Positions 18,506 to 27,344 of a stretch of DNA of 41,122 nucleotides are shown one piece after another. Below the pieces are notes generated by a model, which saw only the letters and a program-made list of their open reading frames with translations, was not told the DNA's origin and ran no database searches. The position numbers were made by a program, and so were the translations under genes. This DNA comes from Paracoccaceae bacterium. GTDB lineage: Bacteria; Pseudomonadota; Alphaproteobacteria; Rhodobacterales; Rhodobacteraceae. The stretch covers positions 1 to 41,122 of the forward strand of contig JADHOV010000024.1 of assembly GCA_016778765.1 (NCBI GenBank), read 5' to 3'. Every line of letters begins with the position of its first letter. Positions within the stretch are counted from its first letter, which is position 1.

Positions 18506-19284
18506 TCTGCGTCATGCCCCGCGCGCAGCCCTTCGCGCACCCGTTGCGCGATCGCGATAAACTCTTCTGAATCGCGAATATTCAGCGGGCGTTCCTCCGG
18601 CAGGCTGCTCTCGATCACATCCGTAATCCGCCCCGGGCGCGGCGACATGACAACAATTTTTGTTGATAGATACACCGCTTCGGGAATCGAATGGGTGACA
18701 AATCCGATGGTTTTATGCGTGCGTTTCCAAAGTTTGAGCAATTGCTCGTTCAAATGGTCCCGCACGATCTCATCCAGCGCCCCGAAAGGTTCATCCATCA
18801 AGAGGATATCGGCATCAAAAGCCAAGGCCCGGGCGATGGAGGCGCGCTGCTGCATCCCGCCTGACAATTGCCATGGAAATTTCTTTTCAAAATCGGACAG
18901 TTCGACCAGTTCCAGAACGTTTTTTACCCGCTCGGCCTGTTCGGCTTTGCTGAACCCCATGATTTCAAGCGGCAATCGGATATTGCCGCCAATGCTGCGC
19001 CAAGGATAAAGGCCTGCGGCCTGAAATACATAGCCATAGGCGCGGGCTTGGCGCGCGGCGCTTGGCGAGACGCCATTGACGGTGATGCTGCCGCCAGTAG
19101 GTTGTTCGAGATCTGCCATTACCCGCAAAAACGTGGTTTTGCCGCAGCCTGATGGGCCGATAAAGCTAACAAATTCCCCTTTCCTAACATCAAGGCTCAC
19201 GTTTTTCAGCGCATGAACGGCACCATCCCCCGTTGCAAATGTAAGGGATAAATCTTTGGCAGAGATCACTATTTCCTGCGCCAT
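18502..19284 (-). CDS. ABC transporter ATP-binding protein
   Basis: A 260-residue ATPase of the SsuB/TauB/ThiZ type that powers the importer. Walker A is GPSGCGKTTFLR (about residues 43-54), the signature is LSGGMQQRASIARAL, and Walker B is ILLMDEPFGALD; the switch histidine is in VTHSIPEAV. It starts 73 bases downstream of the dihydropyrimidinase stop codon, in the same direction, and overlaps the first permease gene. The context assigns it to pyrimidine-related uptake; the sequence alone does not. Confidence 0.93.
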   Translation of the reverse strand: MAQEIVISAKDLSLTFATGDGAVHALKNVSLDVRKGEFVSFIGPSGCGKTTFLRVMADLEQPTGGSITVNGVSPSAARQARAYGYVFQAAGLYPWRSIGGNIRLPLEIMGFSKAEQAERVKNVLELVELSDFEKKFPWQLSGGMQQRASIARALAFDADILLMDEPFGALDEIVRDHLNEQLLKLWKRTHKTIGFVTHSIPEAVYLSTKIVVMSPRPGRITDVIESSLPEERPLNIRDSEEFIAIAQRVREGLRAGHDAE

Positions 19285-19357
19285 TTTAGGGGGTTTCTAC
19301 TTGTGGCAAAAACATATTGTCCTTTCGCTGGTCTTTCGACGGGCTCTCCACGCTTTT

Positions 19358-20818
19358 TTAAATCCCGGCTGGAATATTCATTGGATCGCGATGGATTTGT
19401 TTTGGGGCTGTTAGGGCTTTCCATTTGCTCAAGGCCGCATTGGCATCTGGAAAGGCAGGACGGGGCACGAAGCGGCCGCGGCCGGGATTGGGTTGGCTGT
19501 TTTGACCCCAGGCCCAGATCACATCGCCGCGGCTGATCGTAAAGCGCGATTGTGCGCTGACATTGAAGCCCTCAAATACATTATAATCCAAGATGGAATG
19601 ATGGTTCGAGACGCTAATGGTTTTAGAAATTTTTGGATCCCAAACCACAATATCGGCATCTGCCCCTTCCACAATTGCCCCTTTTTTTGGATAGATATTC
19701 AGAATTTTCGCAATATTGGTGCTGGTGACGGCCACGAATTCGCTGGGGGTCAATCGCCCGGTTTCAACGCCCTCTGTCCACAGCACCGCCAAACGTTCTT
19801 CAAGGCCGTTTGAGCCATTTGGAATCAAGCAGAAATTATCCTTGCCCATCAGTTTCTGCTCGCTGGTAAAGGCGGCATGATCAGTGGCCACAACTTGTAG
19901 AGAGCCGGATTGTAAGCCGGCCCAAAGGCTGGCCTGATGCTCTTTATTGCGAAATGGCGGTGACATCACGCGCCGCGCCGAATGCATCCAATCACCCTTG
20001 AAATATTCGCTTTCATCCAAGGTTAGGAATTGTGCCAACGGCTCGCCATAGACGCGCATGCCTTTTTGGCGCGCCCGCCGGATCGCTTCATGGGCCTGCT
20101 CGCAGCTGACATGCACCACATAAAGCGGCACGCCGGCGGCATCCGCGATGGTGATCGCGCGATTGGCGGCTTCGCCTTCAAATTCAGGCGGACGCGAATA
20201 GGCATGGCCTTCGGGCCCTGTTATGCCTTGTTCGAGCATTTGCTGTTGCATATCGGCCACCAAATCGCCGTTTTCGGCATGCACCATCGGCAGTGCTCCG
20301 ATTTCCTTGCAGCGTTTAAAGCTGGCAAACATTTCATCATCTTCGATCATCAGGGCGCCTTTATAGGCCATGAAATGTTTGAACGAGTTGACCCCCATAT
20401 CAACCGCATCTTTCATCCCGTTGAAGATATCTTCATTCCAGCCGGTGATGGCCATATGATAGCCGACATCCGAACAGATTTGCGGCGCGGATTTGCGGTG
20501 CCATTCATTGATTGCGTTTTTGATCGACCCATCTGCCCCTGGCAGGCAGAAATCCACCACCATCGTTGTGCCGCCTACGGCGGCGGCCCATGTGCCCGTT
20601 TCAAAGGTTTCGGCCGCAGTTGTGCCCATGAAGGGCATTTCAAGATGCGTATGCGGATCAATTCCGCCAGGAATAACATAAGCGCCGGCGGCATCGATAT
20701 ATTCATCGCCGGTCAGATCTTCACCGATTTGTTTGATGGTTTCGCCTTCGATAAGTACATCTGCCTTCCAGGCGCGGTCTGCCGTGCAAACGGTTCCGCC
20801 TTTGATCACTTTGCTCAT
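19358..20818 (-). CDS. hydA: Dihydropyrimidinase
   Basis: A 486-residue cyclic amidohydrolase that opens 5,6-dihydrouracil or dihydrothymine to the N-carbamoyl-beta-amino acid, the second step of reductive pyrimidine degradation. The binuclear metal site is visible: His56 and His58 in GGIDPHTHLE, the carboxylatable Lys153 in HFMAYKGALM, His180 in MVHAENGD, a later His in YVVHVSCEQAH, and Asp in VATDHAAF. The length is that of bacterial dihydropyrimidinase/hydantoinase (460-490). The neighbouring PreTA and carbamoyl-beta-alanine hydrolase genes argue for a pyrimidine role over a hydantoinase role. It starts 23 bases after the upstream hydrolase gene. Confidence 0.95.
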   Translation of the reverse strand: MSKVIKGGTVCTADRAWKADVLIEGETIKQIGEDLTGDEYIDAAGAYVIPGGIDPHTHLEMPFMGTTAAETFETGTWAAAVGGTTMVVDFCLPGADGSIKNAINEWHRKSAPQICSDVGYHMAITGWNEDIFNGMKDAVDMGVNSFKHFMAYKGALMIEDDEMFASFKRCKEIGALPMVHAENGDLVADMQQQMLEQGITGPEGHAYSRPPEFEGEAANRAITIADAAGVPLYVVHVSCEQAHEAIRRARQKGMRVYGEPLAQFLTLDESEYFKGDWMHSARRVMSPPFRNKEHQASLWAGLQSGSLQVVATDHAAFTSEQKLMGKDNFCLIPNGSNGLEERLAVLWTEGVETGRLTPSEFVAVTSTNIAKILNIYPKKGAIVEGADADIVVWDPKISKTISVSNHHSILDYNVFEGFNVSAQSRFTISRGDVIWAWGQNSQPNPGRGRFVPRPAFPDANAALSKWKALTAPKQIHRDPMNIPAGI

Positions 20819-20841
20819 CTTGGTTCTCCTTTTATGCGCGG

Positions 20842-22092
20842 CTACTCTGTTATGACGGCGGTTTCGACAACCGCATGAAACAGCACATCGGCGCCCGCTG
20901 TTGCCCAGTCTTTTGTTATATCTTCGGCTTCATTATGGCTGAGCCCATCGACGCAGGGGCACATGATCATCGCGGTTGGGGCCACTTGATTGACCCAGCA
21001 GGCATCATGCCCTGCACCCGAAATGATATTCCTGTGGCTATAGCCCAAGCGCTCTGCGGCGTTGCGCACAGCGCTGACACATCCCTCGTCAAAGGCCACC
21101 GGATCAAACCCGCCAACCTTCTCAAATGCTACTTCAAGCCCCATGTCACCGCAAATTTTCTGCGCTCCGGTTTTCAGGCGGGTTTCCATATCTTCGATGA
21201 CCGCCAAATCGGGGCTGCGGAAATCGATGGTAAACACAACCTGCCCGGGGATCACATTACGGGAATTGGGAAACACATCAATATGGCCTGCTGCCCCCAC
21301 AGCATCTGGGGCATGGCTCAGCGCGATCTCATCGACCAAATTTAAGACCCGCGCCATACCAAGGCCTGCGTTTTTGCGCATTGGCATCGGAGTAGAGCCG
21401 GTATGGGCGTCTTTGCCAGTGATGGTCACTTGCGTCCAGCTGAGGCCTTGGCCATGCGTAACCACGCCAATATCCGCCCCTTCAGCCTCTAAAATCGGTC
21501 CTTGTTCGATATGCAATTCGAAAAACGCATGCATTTTGCGCGCGCCCACCGCTTCTTCACCGCGCCACCCGATGCGGGTGAGCTCATCGCCAAAAGATTT
21601 GCCGTCACTATCGGTGCGGGCATAGGCCCAGTCTTGCGTATGGATCCCCGCAAATACACCCGAAGCCAGCATGGCCGGCGCAAAGCGGGTGCCTTCTTCA
21701 TTGGTAAAATTGGTAACAACGATCGGGTGTTTCGTGCGAATGCCCAGATCATTGAGGCTTCGAATGATCTCTAAACCGCCCAATACCCCTAACACGCCGT
21801 CATATTTGCCCCCCGTGGGCTGCGTGTCGAGATGTGAGCCGACATAGACCGGTAAAGCATCGGGGTCGGTTCCAGGGCGCGTGGCAAACATATTTCCCAT
21901 TTGATCCACGCCCATGCTGCAGCCTGCTGCAACACACCATTTTTGAAAGAGATGACGCCCCTCGCCATCTTCATTGGTGAGGGTCTGACGATTATTGCCA
22001 CCCGCGACCCCGGGTCCAATTTCAGCCATATCCATCAAGCTGTTCCAAAGCCGGTCGCCATTGATCTTAAGGTTTTCTCCGGGTGCGGCCAT
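20842..22092 (-). CDS. Beta-ureidopropionase / N-carbamoyl amino acid hydrolase (M20 family)
   Basis: A 416-residue zinc-dependent amidohydrolase of the M20/HyuC/AmaB type. It hydrolyses N-carbamoyl-beta-alanine to beta-alanine, CO2 and ammonia, the last step of the reductive pathway. Metal-site motifs are GSHLDTQPTGGKYDGVLG with His87, Asp89 and Asp98, and TNEEGTRF with the Glu132/Glu133 pair. Later ligands are in FFELHIEQGP and near the C-terminus in CVDGLSHNEAE. By sequence alone it could also be an allantoate amidohydrolase or an N-carbamoyl-L-amino acid hydrolase; context decides. It is the first gene of the minus-strand operon, and a RutR-like operator lies about 195 bases upstream. Confidence 0.9.
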   Translation of the reverse strand: MAAPGENLKINGDRLWNSLMDMAEIGPGVAGGNNRQTLTNEDGEGRHLFQKWCVAAGCSMGVDQMGNMFATRPGTDPDALPVYVGSHLDTQPTGGKYDGVLGVLGGLEIIRSLNDLGIRTKHPIVVTNFTNEEGTRFAPAMLASGVFAGIHTQDWAYARTDSDGKSFGDELTRIGWRGEEAVGARKMHAFFELHIEQGPILEAEGADIGVVTHGQGLSWTQVTITGKDAHTGSTPMPMRKNAGLGMARVLNLVDEIALSHAPDAVGAAGHIDVFPNSRNVIPGQVVFTIDFRSPDLAVIEDMETRLKTGAQKICGDMGLEVAFEKVGGFDPVAFDEGCVSAVRNAAERLGYSHRNIISGAGHDACWVNQVAPTAMIMCPCVDGLSHNEAEDITKDWATAGADVLFHAVVETAVITE

Positions 22093-22285
22093 CTGTGCCT
22101 CCTTTTGCCATGCTGCGCGTTTTGCACATCACAGCCGTTTCGAACATCTATGATCAAGCTCGCGCAAAATGCGCGTTCTTTGGCGTGTTTCAAGCAAAGG
22201 CTTGATGGTGCCAAAGCCCCGATCGGTTGGTAATTCGCAGACTTTTTAATTTGCGATTGCTCTGTTAAACTAGAGCGTAACACGG

Positions 22286-22301
22286 TTGACCATCTAGTCA
22301 A
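22286..22301. promoter_or_regulatory. RutR-like operator in the divergent regulator/hydrolase gap
   Basis: TTGACCATCTAGTCAA matches the known E. coli RutR consensus (TTGACCA, two free bases, TGGTCAA) at 13 of 14 defined positions. It lies between the start of the beta-ureidopropionase gene (minus) and the first TetR gene (plus), 46 bases before the latter. It can therefore control both directions. Function is inferred from the match and the position. Confidence 0.75.
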
Positions 22302-22346
22302 GATTGTTTCTTTTGCAGCGAATGACTTGGGCTCCAAATTAAGAAA

Positions 22347-22982
22347 GTGCTTATTTTGAAAGCGGCAAAAGCGCATATTCGAGCGGAAAATGAACGGCTG
22401 ATTCTGGAAGCAGGCGAGCGCATATTTGCGCAGCACGGATTTCGCGGCTCAACCATGCAAATGATTGCGGATCAGGCGGGCCTTCCCAAAGCCAATCTGC
22501 ATTATTATTTTGATTCAAAAGAAAAACTATATCGCCGTGTGGTTGAAAAAATTTTTGAGATCTGGTTGCAAGCGGCCAGTAGTTTTGAAAATTCGGATGA
22601 ACCGAAAGAGGCGTTGAAACTCTATATTTATGAAAAGATGCAAATCAGCCGCCGGCATCCTTATGGATCAAAAGTTTGGGCCAATGAGGTGATGCAAGGC
22701 GCGCCTATAATCCAGGATTTTCTAGAAACGCAGTTGCGCAGTTGGACGGATGGACGCATCGAAAGTATTCAAGCATGGATTGCAGCGGGAAAAATTCGAC
22801 CGGTCGAGCCGCGTTGGGTGATGTATATGATTTGGGCGACAACGCAGCATTATGCTGATTTTGGACATCAGATAGAAACCTTGAACGCGGATGCGCCGCT
22901 CAGCGAGGCGCAATGGGAGGCGGCCAGCGAGACGGTGTTTGAGGTGATTTGGAACGGCTTGGAGCCCAAACAGAGCTTATGA
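22347..22982 (+). CDS. TetR-family regulator, RutR-like (first of a tandem pair)
   Basis: A 211-residue repressor-type protein. Residues about 16-62 are a TetR helix-turn-helix: EAGERIFAQHGFRGSTMQMIADQAGLPKANLHYYFDSKEKLY. The rest is the RutR-type ligand domain, with SRRHPYGSKVWANEVMQGAP and the hallmark TTQHYADF. In E. coli RutR, this domain binds uracil or thymine. The start is a GTG at 22347 without a strong Shine-Dalgarno sequence, so the exact N-terminus is uncertain. Its stop codon overlaps the start of the second TetR gene. It is divergent from the hydrolase/transporter operon, with a RutR-like operator between them. Confidence 0.9.
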   Translation: MLILKAAKAHIRAENERLILEAGERIFAQHGFRGSTMQMIADQAGLPKANLHYYFDSKEKLYRRVVEKIFEIWLQAASSFENSDEPKEALKLYIYEKMQISRRHPYGSKVWANEVMQGAPIIQDFLETQLRSWTDGRIESIQAWIAAGKIRPVEPRWVMYMIWATTQHYADFGHQIETLNADAPLSEAQWEAASETVFEVIWNGLEPKQSL

Positions 22983-23605
22983 GCAAAACAACCTCTCCCT
23001 CAAAGCCGCAAACGCGGATTCAAAAACGCAATATCATGATCATTCTTGATGCAGCGCTCGATGTGTTTTCAACCTATGGGTTTCGGGGCACCACGCTGGA
23101 TCAAATCGCGCGTCAGGCAGGTTTGTCAAAACCCAATGTGCTCTATTATTTTGATGGCAAAGAAGCGATCCATTTGGCGTTGCTGAGCCAGCTTTTGGAA
23201 ACCTGGCTGGATCCGCTGCGCGCGATTGACCCGCAGGGCGATCCCAAAACCGAATTGATGCGCTATATCCGCCATAAGTTGCAAATGTCGCGCGACTTTC
23301 CCCGTGAGAGCCGGTTATTCGCCAATGAAATCGTTCAAGGTGCGCCGCGTATGGAGGCATTTTTAAAGGGGGATCTGCGAGATTTGGTTGATGAAAAAGC
23401 GTCCGTGATCCAAGCTTGGATGGAGGAAGGCAAGCTCACCCGGTTGGATCCTTTTCACCTGATTTTTTCGATTTGGGCACTGACCCAGCATTATGCTGAT
23501 TTTGAAGCACAGATTCGTTTGGTGCGCGGTCCTAATATCGTGCAGCCGCATGATGGGTCAGAAGATTTTTTGGATCAGGTGTTTCAAAAACTCCTGACCC
23601 CGTAA
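22979..23605 (+). CDS. rutR: TetR-family regulator, RutR-like (second of a tandem pair)
   Basis: A 208-residue regulator and clear paralog of the preceding one. It is the closer of the two to E. coli RutR as I recall it: YYFDGKEAIHLALL, SRDFPRESRLFANEIVQGAP, LVDEKASVIQAWMEEGKL and HLIFSIWALTQHYADF all have near counterparts there. RutR senses pyrimidine bases and controls their degradation. I chose the ATG at 22979, which overlaps the stop of the first TetR gene as ATGA, with GGAG upstream; an in-frame ATG at 22949 would lie inside that gene. It is tail to tail with preA, 5 bases apart. The gene symbol is by resemblance only. Confidence 0.88.
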   Translation: MSKTTSPSKPQTRIQKRNIMIILDAALDVFSTYGFRGTTLDQIARQAGLSKPNVLYYFDGKEAIHLALLSQLLETWLDPLRAIDPQGDPKTELMRYIRHKLQMSRDFPRESRLFANEIVQGAPRMEAFLKGDLRDLVDEKASVIQAWMEEGKLTRLDPFHLIFSIWALTQHYADFEAQIRLVRGPNIVQPHDGSEDFLDQVFQKLLTP

Positions 23606-23610
23606 TTCTT

Positions 23611-24915
23611 TTACTCTGCAGCCTGCGCGCTTGGATTGTTTGGATGTTGTGTCCAATTCAAAGGTTCTGGTGTGATCACCCGGTTGGTGCGCTCATCCAA
23701 AGCGCCAACGGGAAGCGTTTCCATTGTGATACAATCTTCGACAGGGCAAACATTCACACAGAGATTACACGCCACGCATTCGTCATCCTTAACCTCAAAC
23801 ACCCGATCGGCACTCATCGATATCGCTTGATGGCTGGTATCTTCGCACGCCGCGTAGCAGCGCCCGCATTGAATGCAATCTTCTTGGTTGATCCGCGCTT
23901 TGGTCACATGATTGAGGTTGAGATATTGCCAATCGGTGACTTGGGGAACGGCTTTGCCGATAAAGTCATCTACCGCGGTGTAAGATTTTTCATCCATCCA
24001 TTCAGACAGGCCCGAAATCATCTCTTGCACGATTTTGAACCCATAGGTCATTGCAGCCGTGCAGACTTGTACATTGCCCGCCCCCAAAGCCATAAATTCA
24101 GCCGCATCGCGCCAAGTTGTAACCCCGCCAATCCCTGAAATCGGCAGGCCTTGGGTATCTGCATGGCGGGCAATCTGAGCTACCATATTCATCGCAATCG
24201 GTTTCACGGCAGGCCCGCAATAGCCACCATGGGTGCCCATGCCGTCAATCGTTGGGGTCGGGGCCATGATGTCAAGATCAACACCTGTGATCGAGGTAAT
24301 GGTGTTGATCAGACTGACCGCATCCGCGCCACCGCGCATGGCGGCCTGCGCCGGTTGGCATATATCGGCAATATTTGGCGTTAGTTTTACAATACAGGGC
24401 ATCCGGCTATGCTGTTTGACCCAGCGCGTGACCATTTCTACATATTCTGGCACTTGGCCCACGGCGGATCCCATACCGCGTTCGGCCATACCATGCGGAC
24501 AGCCAAAATTCAGCTCTAGCCCATCGGCTTCGGTTTCTTCGACATGCGCCAAAACGGCTTTCCACGCCTCTTCCTCGCATGGCACCATTAACGAGACGAT
24601 CAAAGCGCGATCCGGATAATCGCGTTTCACCGATTTGATTTCTCGCAGATTGATTTCCAATGGCCGGTCGGTGATCAGTTCAATATTATTGAGGCCCAGA
24701 AGGCGGCGATCCGCGCCCCATATCGCGCCATAACGCGGCCCGCTGACATTCACAATCGGAGGGCCCTCTGAGCCGAGGGTTTTCCAAACCACGCCCCCCC
24801 AGCCGGCTTCAAACGCCCGGCGGACATTGTATTCTTTATCCGTCGGTGGCGCTGAGGCCAGCCAGAAAGGGTTGGGAGATTTGATGCCAATAAAATTGCT
24901 GGTTAAGTCTGCCAT
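23611..24915 (-). CDS. preA: NAD-dependent dihydropyrimidine dehydrogenase subunit PreA
   Basis: A 434-residue catalytic subunit. With PreT it reduces uracil and thymine to the 5,6-dihydro forms. The N-terminal 320 residues are an FMN-binding dihydroorotate-dehydrogenase-like barrel, with LASAPPTDKEYNVRRAFEAG and the active-site cysteine loop LELNFGCPHGMAERGMG. The C-terminus carries two 4Fe-4S motifs, CIQCGRCYAAC and CVACNLCVNVC, at about residues 340-395. The length agrees with E. coli PreA (411) plus a short tail. It follows preT by 48 bases and is tail to tail with the RutR-like pair. Confidence 0.97.
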   Translation of the reverse strand: MADLTSNFIGIKSPNPFWLASAPPTDKEYNVRRAFEAGWGGVVWKTLGSEGPPIVNVSGPRYGAIWGADRRLLGLNNIELITDRPLEINLREIKSVKRDYPDRALIVSLMVPCEEEAWKAVLAHVEETEADGLELNFGCPHGMAERGMGSAVGQVPEYVEMVTRWVKQHSRMPCIVKLTPNIADICQPAQAAMRGGADAVSLINTITSITGVDLDIMAPTPTIDGMGTHGGYCGPAVKPIAMNMVAQIARHADTQGLPISGIGGVTTWRDAAEFMALGAGNVQVCTAAMTYGFKIVQEMISGLSEWMDEKSYTAVDDFIGKAVPQVTDWQYLNLNHVTKARINQEDCIQCGRCYAACEDTSHQAISMSADRVFEVKDDECVACNLCVNVCPVEDCITMETLPVGALDERTNRVITPEPLNWTQHPNNPSAQAAE

Positions 24916-24963
24916 CGTCTATGTCCTTTCTTTGCCGCGTGTTCAAAGCGGCGTCTCAGGGCG

Positions 24964-26298
24964 TCAGCCCATAAGCGTTTGATGAATGTTTTCGGCGGCA
25001 TCGCGGCCTTGCGCCACGGCAGTCACTGTCAGATCATCGCCGCCCGCCGCGCAATCCCCTCCGGCCCAAACTTTAGGATGTGAGGTTTGGCCATTTTCGG
25101 AAACCGCGATTTTTCGCCCCTCAAGCGTCAGCTCTGCGGGGGCGTCATGTAAAGTTTGTCCAATTGCTTTAAACACCTGATCTGCGGCCAGCCGAAAGGT
25201 TTCTCCTGTCCGTTCAAGGCCGTTTTCTGAACTTCGCGTGTAGGCGAATTCAATTTCGCGTATGGCGCCATTGCCATGCACCGCGATGGGCTCTGCATTG
25301 GCGATAATATTCACGCCTTTGGTTGCTGCCAAATCCTGCTCATACAGTGATGCATTCATTTGTGCGCGCCCCCGTCGATACACCAGATGGACATGCTCTG
25401 CCCCAAGCAATTTTGCCTGCACCGAGGCATCTACCGCGGTCATTCCACCCCCGATCACCACGATATTGCGGCCTATTTCAAGCGCGGCCAAATTCTCGGA
25501 TTGGCGCAATTCATGGATGAATTCGACTGCATTTTCGACGTTATCAATATGCTCTGAGGGCAGCCCAAGCGCGTTCACGCCGCCAAGCCCCATGCCTAAA
25601 AAGACAGCGTCATGATCCTCAAGCAGCTGCGGTAATTGAAGGTCTTGACCAAGCCGTTGGCCCAGATGCAGCTGAATGCCTCCGATTTGAAGCAACCAAT
25701 CCACTTCGGCAGCCGCAAAATCATTGGTCGATTTATAGGCGGCAATTCCAAATTCGTTCAAACCACCGGCTTTTTGCTGGGCGTCAAATAGGCTGACCTT
25801 ATGGCCATGCATCGCCAAACGATGCGCGCAGGCCAATCCGGCGGGTCCAGCGCCGATCACGGCGATTGTTTTGCCGGTTTCTGCAGCCCGCTTGAACGGG
25901 TGGGTGCCTTTGTTCATCAGACTGTCTGTTGCATAGCGTTGTAAACGCCCGATTTCGACCGGCTTGCCCTCTGCGGCTTCACGCACGCAGGCCTCCTCGC
26001 ATAGCGTTTCTGTTGGACAGACTCGGGCGCACATGCCCCCAAGGATATTTTGCGTAAATATGGTTTTTGCCGCTGCATCCGCCGTACCAGTGGCGATTTG
26101 ACGAATGAATAGAGGAATATCAATATCGGTGGGGCAAGCGGTTATGCAGGGCGCGTCATAACAAAAATAACAGCGATCTGCGGCGACCAGCGCCTCGTGC
26201 CCATCCAAAGCGGGATGCAGATCAGAAAAGTTCTGTTGATAGGCCTCAGCGCTGAGGCGATGTGTTGCAATGCCGGATTCAGAATGCGAGTGTGACAT
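24964..26298 (-). CDS. preT: NAD-dependent dihydropyrimidine dehydrogenase subunit PreT
   Basis: A 444-residue flavoprotein of the glutamate-synthase-small-subunit type. It takes electrons from NAD(P)H and passes them through FAD and FeS clusters to PreA. Cysteine clusters are seen at the N-terminus (CYFCYDAPCITACPTDIDI and GGMCARVCPTETLCEEAC). The FAD site is IGAGPAGLACAHRL, the NAD(P) site is VIGGGMTAVDASVQAKLLG, and the C-terminal FAD motif is VWAGGDCAAGGDDL. It is the first gene of the preTA operon, and a RutR-box-like palindrome lies 54 bases upstream. Confidence 0.96.
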   Translation of the reverse strand: MSHSHSESGIATHRLSAEAYQQNFSDLHPALDGHEALVAADRCYFCYDAPCITACPTDIDIPLFIRQIATGTADAAAKTIFTQNILGGMCARVCPTETLCEEACVREAAEGKPVEIGRLQRYATDSLMNKGTHPFKRAAETGKTIAVIGAGPAGLACAHRLAMHGHKVSLFDAQQKAGGLNEFGIAAYKSTNDFAAAEVDWLLQIGGIQLHLGQRLGQDLQLPQLLEDHDAVFLGMGLGGVNALGLPSEHIDNVENAVEFIHELRQSENLAALEIGRNIVVIGGGMTAVDASVQAKLLGAEHVHLVYRRGRAQMNASLYEQDLAATKGVNIIANAEPIAVHGNGAIREIEFAYTRSSENGLERTGETFRLAADQVFKAIGQTLHDAPAELTLEGRKIAVSENGQTSHPKVWAGGDCAAGGDDLTVTAVAQGRDAAENIHQTLMG

Positions 26299-26351
26299 GC
26301 TGCTCTTTCCTTCAGTCTAACGAACGCTGAATGGTGGCACATAATAAAATT

Positions 26352-26367
26352 TTTATCAATTGGTAAA
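26352..26367. promoter_or_regulatory. Degenerate RutR-like operator upstream of preT
   Basis: TTTATCAATTGGTAAA is a near-perfect palindrome (one mismatched pair) centred on CAATTG. It matches the RutR consensus at 11 of 14 defined positions. It sits between preT (minus) and the EamA gene (plus) and could serve either or both. It is AT-rich and thus more open to chance than the site at 22286. Confidence 0.5.
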
Positions 26368-26426
26368 AAAATTGAAAAATCAAAGCTGTTTTGGGTTATG
26401 CTGCCCGCAGATGCAGCGAAAATGGA

Positions 26427-27344
26427 ATGAAGGTTAATTTGCACAAAACCACCTTATACGCGCATGCGAGCATGGTTTTGTTTTCGCTTTTGGTTGCCGG
26501 GTCGTTTCCGATCGGGCAAGTGATCGCTTATCAGATCGATCCAATCGCGCTGACGTTTCTGCGGTTTTTGCTGGCCTCTGTTTTGCTGGGCGCGTTTTTA
26601 GCCTGGCGCGGCACGTTTCGAAGCGCTGATTTTCGTCCTTTGTGGCGCTATCTTCTATTAGGGGGAAGCTTTTCCTTTTATTTTATTTTCATGTTCGAAG
26701 CGCTGGAAACCGCGACACCTGTGTCGACTTCAAGTATTTTCACGTTGATGCCCTTCATCGCAATCTGCTTGGATCGTGCATTTTTTGCCAAGCGTGCAGG
26801 GTGGCCGCTGCTGCTGTCTTTGCTGCTTGGCGCCTGGGGCGCCTTGATTGTCGTGTTTAAAGGCGAGCTTTCCAACCTTCTGGCGCTTAGTCTTGAGCGC
26901 GGCGAGGGGCTGTTTTTTCTGGGCACGGCGGCGCATGCGTTTTATGCGGTGATGGTGCCAAAGCTGCGCCGTGGAGAATCGGCGCTGGTGTTCAGCTTCG
27001 GCGTGATGGTGGCGGCAACCCTGTTGATTTTTATCGCGGCGCCGCGCCCGATTTTGGCGCTTGATGTGACACAATTGGGGGCGCCAGTTTATTGGTCTTT
27101 GGTATATCTGGCTGTTTTCGCAAGTATTTGCAGTTTCAGTTGTTTGAATTACGCCTCTGCCTATTTGTCGAGCGGCCAGCTGACTGCCTATACATTTTTA
27201 ACACCGTTTTGGGTGGCGTTGCTTGGTCTGCAATTTTTAGAGCAAAAAATTGCGCCCTATATGATGATGGGCGGCAGCTTAATTTTGATCAGTCTGATTT
27301 TCTTGCTTCTTTTGGGCCGACAAAGGAGTCAGGCAAAGCCTTAA
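26427..27344 (+). CDS. EamA/DMT-family transporter
   Basis: A 305-residue integral membrane protein with about ten predicted helices in two homologous halves, as expected for drug/metabolite transporters. The first half starts at SMVLFSLLVAGSFPIGQVIAY, and PIALTFLRFLLASVLLGAFLAW and ATPVSTSSIFTLMPFI follow. The second half repeats this pattern with ASAYLSSGQLTAYTFLTPFWVALLG. The substrate cannot be read from the sequence. I chose the ATG at 26427; a TTG at 26391 would add 12 uncharacteristic residues. It is divergent from preT, so co-regulation with pyrimidine catabolism is possible but unproven. A perfect inverted repeat overlaps its stop codon. Confidence 0.88.
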   Translation: MKVNLHKTTLYAHASMVLFSLLVAGSFPIGQVIAYQIDPIALTFLRFLLASVLLGAFLAWRGTFRSADFRPLWRYLLLGGSFSFYFIFMFEALETATPVSTSSIFTLMPFIAICLDRAFFAKRAGWPLLLSLLLGAWGALIVVFKGELSNLLALSLERGEGLFFLGTAAHAFYAVMVPKLRRGESALVFSFGVMVAATLLIFIAAPRPILALDVTQLGAPVYWSLVYLAVFASICSFSCLNYASAYLSSGQLTAYTFLTPFWVALLGLQFLEQKIAPYMMMGGSLILISLIFLLLLGRQRSQAKP

